DNA from: Rhodopirellula sp. | GTDB lineage: Bacteria > Planctomycetota > Planctomycetia > Pirellulales > Pirellulaceae | Length of the DNA: 59,439 nucleotides | Direction: 5' to 3' | Assembly (NCBI GenBank): GCA_002701385.1 | Contig: NZVD01000057.1 | Span: forward strand, 412,544 to 471,982 | In this document: positions 26,036-33,495 of the stretch, piece after piece | Position numbering within the stretch: position 1 is the stretch's first letter | Layout: every line of letters starts with the position of its first letter | The notes under the pieces: generated by a model | The model's input: the letters and a program-made list of their open reading frames with translations, nothing else | Database searches by the model: none | Told to the model about the DNA's origin: nothing | Made by a program: the position numbers and the translations under genes

Positions 26036-27415
26036 ATGAGTTCAAGCATCACGACACGACGAACTATTACGCTTGATGGGAATCAGGCAAGTGTCATCGT
26101 TCTTGGAGATTCTGCCTTTCAAAAAGGTACGGTCACTGTAACTAATGGCCGAGCGGGCGATCATCCCGCTATTTTTCGTTTTCTCCAAAACATCTTTCGA
26201 CTGCCAACGTCAACTGACTATGCAGCTCAATTGGAAGACCCCCAATACGAACCTCGAGATCGGATCGTAGCCAAACTAGGCAATCAAATCATTGGGCATG
26301 CTCGCGTGCAGATGAGAGATATCCAATTCGGAGACGTGCAAATACCTGTTGGCTTTTTGTGCGAAATGGCGACTGCTCCTGAATTCCGCAAACAGGGAAT
26401 CGGTACAGCGCTGCTGGAGCAAGCAGAGCAATTGATGTTAGAGCAGGGTGCTATTCTGGGAATTCTTCGCACACCAGCTGTCTCCTTTTACCGAGATCAT
26501 GGCTGGAGTGTCGGTGGTCAACACAGTTATAGTGTGACATCACCCCGAAGCATCCTATCACTGCTTCGCCAGACTGTGCTTGAAGAAGAGCCGGAAACAA
26601 CCAACCCGCTGGAGGAGCCGCAAAAACCACTCAATGTGCGGATCTGGAGACATGTTGAACAGGAGGCGCTCATGCGTCTCTACAAACAAAATCTAAGTGG
26701 TAAATTTGGCGCAATTGTTCGTACGGATGCCACCTGGCGTTGGTTGTTAAATCGTCACAGCTTCGAACAGGTCTACGTCGCTATTGACGGCCCTAAGAAA
26801 CTAACCATCGAAAGCGGTTTCGATTCAATCGTGGGCTATGCCATCGTCAAACACGGACGCATTCTGGAATTGCTGACTGACGAAAGTCGCCCGGACATCG
26901 TTCCTGATCTTCTGGAACGAGTTTGTAGCGATGTCATCGAGCAAAAAGATGTCCCAGTACGACTCGATGCACCCGACGGAGACCCCTTGCACCAACTAAT
27001 GAAAGATGCCGGTGGTGAGTTTTTGCGTCGTACGGTCGTTGGTGGAGAAGTCATTCTCAGTAAAGTGTTCAATCCACTCACCTTGTTAAAGCAAGTCCGT
27101 CATCTACTCAATGATCGTGCACAAGCTGCCAATATCCCACTTCCAGCTTCGCTGGGTCTGGTACTGGATGGTAAAGCTTACACCCTCACGCTCACGCCAC
27201 GCTCAGCCAAAGTCACTCGAGGTAAAACCGGTAAGAGTCATCTAACGATGACAAAATCTGTGTTCTCTCAACTCTTGTTGGGAGTATACTCAGCTGAAGA
27301 TGCATTTGAAGCCAATGAAATCGAAGCATCCACTAAAGTGGCGAAGCAATTGGCCATAACGATTTTCCAGCAACTGCCCGGCCACATGCCTCCGCTTGAT
27401 GACCTGCTAGCATAA
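26036..27415 (+). CDS. Eis-like GNAT N-acetyltransferase with SCP2-like C-terminus
   Basis: About 459 residues. The N-terminal GNAT domain shows the acetyl-CoA loop TAPEFRKQGIGTALLEQAEQ (near residue 120). A second GNAT-like part (EEPQKPLNVRIWRH onward) and a C-terminal sterol-carrier-like segment (LPASLGLVLDGKAYTLTLTP, then FQQLPGHMPPLDDLL) give the three-part Eis architecture. It acetylates an amine on an unknown small molecule. The ATG at 26036 is preferred because GGAGGG lies 11 bases upstream; the GTG at 26018 overlaps that site. Confidence 0.75.
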   Translation: MSSSITTRRTITLDGNQASVIVLGDSAFQKGTVTVTNGRAGDHPAIFRFLQNIFRLPTSTDYAAQLEDPQYEPRDRIVAKLGNQIIGHARVQMRDIQFGDVQIPVGFLCEMATAPEFRKQGIGTALLEQAEQLMLEQGAILGILRTPAVSFYRDHGWSVGGQHSYSVTSPRSILSLLRQTVLEEEPETTNPLEEPQKPLNVRIWRHVEQEALMRLYKQNLSGKFGAIVRTDATWRWLLNRHSFEQVYVAIDGPKKLTIESGFDSIVGYAIVKHGRILELLTDESRPDIVPDLLERVCSDVIEQKDVPVRLDAPDGDPLHQLMKDAGGEFLRRTVVGGEVILSKVFNPLTLLKQVRHLLNDRAQAANIPLPASLGLVLDGKAYTLTLTPRSAKVTRGKTGKSHLTMTKSVFSQLLLGVYSAEDAFEANEIEASTKVAKQLAITIFQQLPGHMPPLDDLLA

Positions 27416-27424
27416 GAAACGCCC

Positions 27425-29110
27425 ATGAACAGTGAGCAACCGGTTGATTCCGCCTCTGGCTTAATCAAGGTGGGCTGGTTTGGTGTCTTTCTGGTCATCG
27501 CGTTAAGCATCTATTCTGCCTTCGTTCAACGTCCGGCCATCGCATCCGATGTAGGCACATACCTGCTAGCCACCGCGACAAGCAATGCGCAGAATCCAGT
27601 TACACTCACATCAGTCGATCCACAAAACCTCTCTGAGGATCGGAATTCTCCGATCACCTGGTGGCCTGAATCTTACAGTGCCATCCCAGCCTTTGTAGAT
27701 CACTCCGCTAACGATCTTGGCGTTCAACTCGATGGAGGGCAGGCCATCCAATGGACAACTCTGTTGGGATGGGTAATCGGTACGTTACTGTGGTATTGGT
27801 TCTTCAAGTTAGTTTGTCAGCCGAACCATTTGCCGTGGATCGTTTTAATCTTCCTGACGGCCAGATACAGTCACGCTAATTTCTATCTTTATGATGGTGG
27901 AGAATTTTTCTACTGGGCCTTATTTCCAGCCGTCCTTTTATTGAATTACAAAGCCATCACTCATGACCAGCAGTCGTCATACTCCGCTCACCTTGCCTCT
28001 TTAGCTGGCATAGCCACCCCAATGCTCGTGTTACTGAAATACAGTGCTGGTTTGAGTACGATCGGGTTCGGCCTGAGTTGGCTATGGATGGTATCTAATA
28101 AACAGGTTAGCAAATGGAGCTTTCTCAATTGGTGCGTCAGCGTTGCCACAATTAGTGGCTTTATCTTCTGGCTAAACCTGATCCCGGCAGGTAATCCAAC
28201 ACAAATAGATTCCCCGATGCAATGGACACCCATACTTTGGATTACCGGTGCGTGGCTATTTGCCATGACGGATCTGGGGACATTGCTGAATAAGTTCACC
28301 GTTGATGTCCTGCCAGCTATGGGCGAACATTACGACGGCTCTGAAGGTTGGCTATTTGCACCAGCGGTTGTGATTCTGTGGTGGCTCATTAAAACACAAC
28401 AAGATTCACAAGAGCCATTATTGCAACGGTTACACCGCCTACCTGCCGTCAACAAGTTATTAATTGGACACGCCCTTGGATTTAGTCTTGCCTTGGCACT
28501 ACTGTTGATTCGAGGCAGCGCCATACACCTCGACACTCGATTCTTAAGACCTGCAGCGATTGCGATCATGCCAATGTTGTTAGTCACCCTGTGGAATCGT
28601 TTCTCCACGACTCAGGATTCCAAGAGAAAGTGGCTAACCGGTCTCGCTTTACTTGGGCTGACTGTCGTTCCCTGTTCCTATGGTCTGTTAGCACTCAGTC
28701 ATAAGACTTTTGTACGATCTCAATACGCAACTGCGCTCACCGACGGGAATGGCCTACGACATGATGTCCTCTCCCCAACCGGAGATGCAAAGGCATTCTT
28801 TCAATTTCTTAATGAGTCAACGACCACCGATGACGTGATATATATCATCGAACCAACAATGGGAATTCCCCTCAATCGCCGCAGATTGTTTAGTGAAGAA
28901 CACGCTCATCTGAGAACAAAAAAAGATCTCTCTAAACGAGTATTCCGAGGAGCCCCAAAAGGACAACTCTATCTTCCGCTCCCTCGTGCGCTTAAGGAGG
29001 ATGGACGAGCCGCTGCGATTCAAAACTCTTTTATTGACATTAACAGTTGGCAGGAAGAATCATTGGCTAGCCAACCTGATTGGGTGCTACTGATTGGGTC
29101 GCCAAACTGA
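27425..29110 (+). CDS. polytopic membrane protein, possible GT-C glycosyltransferase
   Basis: A 561-residue integral membrane protein with about ten hydrophobic segments (first near residues 17-34, then 107-123, 130-142, 155-175 and onward). The first loop carries acidic residues (SDVGTYLLA near residue 41 and SEDRNSP), as GT-C transferases do. The C-terminal tail from about residue 425 is soluble (SQYATALTDGN..DAKAFFQFLNES). It starts 10 bp after the Eis-like gene, so it is in the same operon. GT-C assignment is inference; other multi-pass families are possible. Confidence 0.55.
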   Translation: MNSEQPVDSASGLIKVGWFGVFLVIALSIYSAFVQRPAIASDVGTYLLATATSNAQNPVTLTSVDPQNLSEDRNSPITWWPESYSAIPAFVDHSANDLGVQLDGGQAIQWTTLLGWVIGTLLWYWFFKLVCQPNHLPWIVLIFLTARYSHANFYLYDGGEFFYWALFPAVLLLNYKAITHDQQSSYSAHLASLAGIATPMLVLLKYSAGLSTIGFGLSWLWMVSNKQVSKWSFLNWCVSVATISGFIFWLNLIPAGNPTQIDSPMQWTPILWITGAWLFAMTDLGTLLNKFTVDVLPAMGEHYDGSEGWLFAPAVVILWWLIKTQQDSQEPLLQRLHRLPAVNKLLIGHALGFSLALALLLIRGSAIHLDTRFLRPAAIAIMPMLLVTLWNRFSTTQDSKRKWLTGLALLGLTVVPCSYGLLALSHKTFVRSQYATALTDGNGLRHDVLSPTGDAKAFFQFLNESTTTDDVIYIIEPTMGIPLNRRRLFSEEHAHLRTKKDLSKRVFRGAPKGQLYLPLPRALKEDGRAAAIQNSFIDINSWQEESLASQPDWVLLIGSPN

Positions 29111-29195
29111 TTGAATCTGTTTTCAATCAATCTGTCTGTTAAAATCATGCTGTATTCACACCGTCTATTTCAATTTCTCATCTCGCGTACTTACC

Positions 29196-30221
29196 ATGAA
29201 ACTCCGCCTGACCTTCTGTCTTTTTCTGTTCGTTACTCTACTAGGCTGTTCTGATGACGGCCAACCGTCGAACACTTTTACTGAACCCTCCGCGGACACA
29301 CTTCGCATAGGTGTGATGCCTAAATTGGTTGGCATTTCCTATTTCGAAGCGACTGGAAGAGGGGCTAGAGAAGCAGGCGAAGAACTAGGAATTAACGTGC
29401 ACTATGACGGCCCCACGTCTGCGATTCATGAAGATCAGGTACGCATGTTAAACACCTGGATGGCTCAGGACTTTGATGTGCTTGCCATCGCACCCAACGA
29501 TCCAGATGCCATTTCATCCACTTTACGATCGGCCACCAGAGAAGGGTTTACTGTGATGACTTGGGATACCGATGCCAATGCGGATAACTCACGTCGTCAG
29601 ATCTTTGTTAATCAGGCGTCCAACCAGTCGATTGCTGATACGATGGTCGACATTATGGTCCAAGGCCTTGAAGAACAAGGGAAGGAACCAAAAGGGAAAT
29701 TCTTGGTCGTCTCCGGAACTCCAACTGCCTCCAATCAAAATACCTGGATCAAGTTAATGAAAGTACGCATTACTGAAGATTATCCGGAAATGGAGTTGCT
29801 GGAAACGCTCATGCCGGGTGAAGACCAAAGTAAAGCCCAAGAAATGACCACCGCTGCGTTGAATTCTCATGGAGATATCGTAGGGATATGGGGGCTGACT
29901 TCTGTCGCTATCCCTGCTGCTGCAAAGGCGATTGAAGATGCTGGAAAGGCCGGAGAGATCTACGCAACGGGAATTGGATTGCCATCCACTATGAAACCGT
30001 TTGTTGAGAGCGGCTCGTGTACAAAGTTTGCGCTTTGGGATCCTGTCGATTTGGGCTACCTATCTGTCTACGTAGCCCATCACTTAAAAACTAAAGAGGA
30101 ACTTCCCGATGGCACTTATGACTTTGGGCGTATCAAAGGCGTCATCGTCAAAGATGGAGAAGCAATTCTTGGCCCTCCTATTGTCTTTACCAAAGAAAAC
30201 ATAGCGAACTACAATTTCTAA
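29196..30221 (+). CDS. sugar ABC transporter substrate-binding lipoprotein (RhaS/LsrB-like)
   Basis: A 341-residue lipoprotein: the signal LFVTLLGCSDD has a lipobox with the cysteine near residue 18. The mature protein is a type I periplasmic binding fold (MPKLVGISYFEATGRG, TWDTDANADN, ending VFTKENIANYNF) that closely parallels remembered LsrB and RhaS. Of the AI-2-contacting positions of LsrB, the Lys and an Asp of WDxD are kept. TDQNQW reads TASNQNTW and PDANALP reads LTSVAIP, so a deoxysugar such as rhamnose is more likely than AI-2. The ATPase-permease genes of the importer are on the opposite strand at 32551-36014. Confidence 0.85.
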   Translation: MKLRLTFCLFLFVTLLGCSDDGQPSNTFTEPSADTLRIGVMPKLVGISYFEATGRGAREAGEELGINVHYDGPTSAIHEDQVRMLNTWMAQDFDVLAIAPNDPDAISSTLRSATREGFTVMTWDTDANADNSRRQIFVNQASNQSIADTMVDIMVQGLEEQGKEPKGKFLVVSGTPTASNQNTWIKLMKVRITEDYPEMELLETLMPGEDQSKAQEMTTAALNSHGDIVGIWGLTSVAIPAAAKAIEDAGKAGEIYATGIGLPSTMKPFVESGSCTKFALWDPVDLGYLSVYVAHHLKTKEELPDGTYDFGRIKGVIVKDGEAILGPPIVFTKENIANYNF

Positions 30222-30275
30222 AGACAATGCCTTCAACGCTGTTGGAGGATCAATATCACAATTCGAGGAATGATC

Positions 30276-31322
30276 ATGGAAACCATTCGAGTTGGTATGA
30301 TCGGGTTTGGTGCTAATACCCGATTGAGACATGCTCCAGGACTGCTTGCATGCCCAAATGTCTCCCTAGATGCAGTATGTAACCGCTCGCTGCAGTCATC
30401 TCAACAAGCCGCGGCTGAATACAATATTGCCAAGACATGTGAACGCTGGGAACAAGTTGTCGAAGACCCAAACATCGATGCCATTTGCATTGGCACCTGG
30501 CCGTATATGCATTGTCCCATTACGCTCGCTGCGCTCGAGCAGGGGAAACATGTACTCACCGAAGCGCGAATGTCCATGGATGACGACGAAGCTCGCCAAA
30601 TGTATGAAGCCAGTCAACGACATCCGGAATTAGTCACGCAAATAGTCCCCAGTCCACTCGGAATGAAAGCTCATAAAGTAGTCAAGCAAATCTTGGCTGA
30701 CGGGCGGCTAGGTGAGCTACGAGAAGTGATTGTCCTGGGCACCAATGATGCATATGCCAATTCAGACACTCCGTTACATTGGCGTCAGTCCGGACCCTAC
30801 AGCGGTATTAATATGCTGGCTTTGGGAATTATCCATGAACCCCTTGTTCGCTGGATTGAAGATCCGATTCGCGTCCTCGCTAGTACCCAGACATTTACTC
30901 CTACTCGATTGAATCCCGAAACCGGCCAACATGATCCTGTTGGAACACCTGATTCTGTGCAGGTGATTACCGAATTTCCGAGCGGTGCTCGTGGGATCTA
31001 TCATATGAGTGGAGTCGTTCACCACGGGCCGGGACCGGAGATTCACCTCTATGGAAGCCAAGGCACATTAAAATATGCTATGGCGCCGGATAATAAATTG
31101 TATTTCGGAACGTCCAACGACAACTCGCTTTCAGAAGTACCGATTCCTGACGACCTGGCTGGCGATTGGCGAGTCGAAGAAGAATTCATCAATGCAATTC
31201 GCGGGATCGAGCAAATTGAATTCAATGACTTTGCAAAAGGTGTACGGTATATGGAGTTTACTAAGGCCGTCGAACTAAGCGCCGCTTCCGGAGTAGCCGT
31301 GGAAGTCAACTATTCGGCGTAG
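30276..31322 (+). CDS. Gfo/Idh/MocA-family NAD(P)-dependent oxidoreductase
   Basis: A 348-residue cytoplasmic dehydrogenase. The Rossmann motif RVGMIGFGANTRLRHAP opens the protein, followed by the family EQGKHVLTEARM segment (the usual EKP reads EAR) and a C-terminal alpha/beta domain. ATG 30276 is preferred over ATG 30270 because GAGGA at 30265-30269 is then correctly spaced. It follows the sugar-binding lipoprotein by 54 bp, suggesting the imported sugar is oxidised by this enzyme. The substitution in the EKP motif makes the catalytic detail uncertain. Confidence 0.82.
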   Translation: METIRVGMIGFGANTRLRHAPGLLACPNVSLDAVCNRSLQSSQQAAAEYNIAKTCERWEQVVEDPNIDAICIGTWPYMHCPITLAALEQGKHVLTEARMSMDDDEARQMYEASQRHPELVTQIVPSPLGMKAHKVVKQILADGRLGELREVIVLGTNDAYANSDTPLHWRQSGPYSGINMLALGIIHEPLVRWIEDPIRVLASTQTFTPTRLNPETGQHDPVGTPDSVQVITEFPSGARGIYHMSGVVHHGPGPEIHLYGSQGTLKYAMAPDNKLYFGTSNDNSLSEVPIPDDLAGDWRVEEEFINAIRGIEQIEFNDFAKGVRYMEFTKAVELSAASGVAVEVNYSA

Positions 31323-31333
31323 CGGTATCCTGT

Positions 31334-32497
31334 TCAACGGTTTCTAAACTGCCCACCCACGGCACGACCTCGACCACGGACACTTCCTGCATTGCGATCA
31401 GGCTGAAGTTTGATGGTATAACTTTGCTTAATGAACTTACACCAGCCTTTCTCGTGACATGGGTAATACTCTACTTCGAGGACGAGTGATGATGCAGGCA
31501 AGGATGCCGCCGGGAGCACGTTAGAATCCCATTCAATTCCCAATAGAAATTCGCGAGGGTCTGCATCCGATTCGACCTCGATCTTTCTTGCCGAAGCCTC
31601 AGCTAAAGCCACTGTAATTCCCTCGGGAGTGCTGATACGAAACTTCAACGGAGGAGCAAGATTGTTCCAATGGACACGGAGTAGTGGGTCCAGGTGAAAG
31701 CCAATATACATCCACCCCAAGCCTTCCTGCATGAAACGACTGTCCACCTCTGCTCGTAACTTGACGTAGTATTGCTCATGGCTCCGAAGTGGCTTCACCA
31801 ATAGCGCTCTCATCTGCCCTGGCATTTGGGGTCTGACCGCAAAGCCCTGGCCAGCTAGCTGAGGTGGAGGAAGTTGTTTCAAATCCAAGTCAGCAACCGT
31901 CGTTGCTGGTGTGACTTCCCCCACCAAATTCGCTAAAAAACTGCGAAGTTCAACTGGGTCACTCCACCCACTGGCATGGACTATCTTCCCTTTGGGATCA
32001 ATCACAAACTGACTGTTCGGAGCACCTCCCAGAGCCTGCTTCAGTTCATTTTTCATGTTGTCACAGAGCCACTCAATTTCCGATCCGAGTGTCCTCTTCG
32101 CCTCCGCAACATGAAGCAACCTTTCTTCCTGGGTAAACGGTTGTACGTAGCCGTTATGTTCCGGATGAGCGAGTGCCTTATATATGTAGTAGAACTCAAC
32201 TTCCTGCGACCGATAGTCGACGGCTACTGTTTCCAAACTGGGAACATTTCTGAGAAAAGGAGGTCACGTGAGGCAGCCGAATACAAGCACTGTATATCGC
32301 CCTCGTAATTTAGCTGTACTAAACGGTTTCCCTTCTGCTGTGAAAACGGATACCTCGGGCAATTCCTGGCCTTGGAGATTTGTCACCTGAGGAAAAGTTG
32401 CATTCGGCTGACGCACGGAAGGTTGAGCTTGTACCGAGGCTCCACCAAACAACCCTGCAATAGCTAACAGTCGTAAGAGAAAATAATTCAATTTCAT
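31334..32497 (-). CDS. deiodinase-like selenoprotein, in-frame UGA read as selenocysteine
   Basis: One frame of 387 codons plus stop from ATG 32497 (AAGGTG site upstream) to 31334, interrupted only by TGA at 32264-32266 (codon 78). Around it the protein reads YTVLVFGCLT-U-PPFLRNVPSL. Further on comes VEFYYIYKALAHPEHNGY, which parallels the FGSCTUPPF and DFLIIYIEEAHPSDGW segments of iodothyronine deiodinases and their bacterial thioredoxin-fold relatives. An N-terminal signal peptide (cut near VQAQ) places it outside the cytoplasm. The C-terminal part has YYPCHEKGWC, a Cys pair recalling DsbD-like domains. A SECIS-like hairpin follows the UGA. A nonsense mutation is the alternative, but frame and motif are intact on both sides. 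It lies 53 bp after an ABC permease gene. Confidence 0.8.
32228..32246 (-). promoter_or_regulatory. candidate bacterial SECIS hairpin
   Basis: In the transcript, UGUUCC (32246-32241) pairs with GGAAACA (32234-32228), giving six base pairs with one bulged A and a CAGUUU apical loop. The loop G lies 26 nucleotides after the UGA. A short stem with a G (and a following U) in the loop, about 16-37 nucleotides after the codon, is the remembered bacterial SECIS rule. The hairpin also encodes protein, as required for bacterial SECIS. Confidence 0.6.
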
Positions 32498-32550
32498 TAC
32501 TGACACCTTATTGGACTAAAGAGCTGTCGGAATTCACTATTATCATCCTA

Positions 32551-33495
32551 TCAGTTCAATCGCTTTGCCAGCCATTGATTCCAAACCGCGATGGCAACTA
32601 CGAGCACACCCATCACAATGATTTTCACTCGAGCGTCCATCCAGAGGTAATCATTGGCCATGAGGTCGAGGCTAATATCCAGCGAAGCCATGACACACAG
32701 CCCCAGTAAGGTGCGACCAATTGAACCATGTCCACCGGTGATCAGCGTACCACCCACCACGACACAAGCAATTACTTTCAATTCCGCTCCTTGATGAGCA
32801 ATTGCGATGGCTGTTGTTCGTGACATCACATACATCACGGCCACCACTCCCGCGAGGAGGCCACTCATCACATAGACACCAAATAAAACCTGATTTACAG
32901 GCAGAGCGACGTATCTAGCAGCGACCGGATTTTCACCCAGATAAAAACAGGTCCTTCCATAGCGAGTACGATGTAACCCAACCATCGCGATACAAAATAT
33001 GGACGCAAACACAAAATACTGAGCTGGCCACCTGCCGAAGTAAATTGCTTCTTCCAGAGCGATTGGCATTTGAATGCCTGCTTCGGGGGTAATGGAAAGC
33101 GCCAAGCCTGAGAATACTGCCATGGTTGCCAGAGTCACAATCAATGGAGAAAGCCCTTTGTAGATTGCATACCCGTTTGTAGCACCTGCTAGAGTTCCGA
33201 CCAGAATGGCTGCCACTGCAGAGGCTGGGAAGGACCATTCAAATTGATCAAATAATACGCCGGTGGTGACAACACAAAGTGCAACCACCGAGGCAATAGA
33301 CAAATCAATCCCTCCAGTAATGATGATAGCGGTCATGGCCATCGCGAGCGTCCCTACTTCCATCCATTCCACGCCGGTCTGAATCAGTGCACTGGGTCGT
33401 TCTACTTTGGTCACGACAATCAAGAGCGCCAAAATCAACAATAAAAGAGGCACGAGGAGTGAAAGGGCCGTTGACTGAATCTTCTTCCGGTTCAT
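32551..33495 (-). CDS. sugar ABC transporter permease (RbsC-like)
   Basis: A 314-residue inner-membrane permease of the BPD_transp_2/RbsC family with eight to ten hydrophobic segments. Family strings include TGGIDLSIASVVALC (near residue 60) and VVGGTLITGGHGSIGRTLLG (near 249). Its ATG overlaps the stop of the preceding ATPase-permease fusion by four bases, so it supplies the second membrane subunit of the importer whose binding lipoprotein is encoded at 29196-30221. Confidence 0.9.
   Translation of the reverse strand: MNRKKIQSTALSLLVPLLLLILALLIVVTKVERPSALIQTGVEWMEVGTLAMAMTAIIITGGIDLSIASVVALCVVTTGVLFDQFEWSFPASAVAAILVGTLAGATNGYAIYKGLSPLIVTLATMAVFSGLALSITPEAGIQMPIALEEAIYFGRWPAQYFVFASIFCIAMVGLHRTRYGRTCFYLGENPVAARYVALPVNQVLFGVYVMSGLLAGVVAVMYVMSRTTAIAIAHQGAELKVIACVVVGGTLITGGHGSIGRTLLGLCVMASLDISLDLMANDYLWMDARVKIIVMGVLVVAIAVWNQWLAKRLN

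Noticed and set aside
31334-32506. Two separate genes (80-codon and 300-codon ORFs)
   Set aside because: Both are in one frame, the second would start at an internal TTG, and the junction carries the deiodinase active-site motif; one UGA-containing gene explains all of this better.
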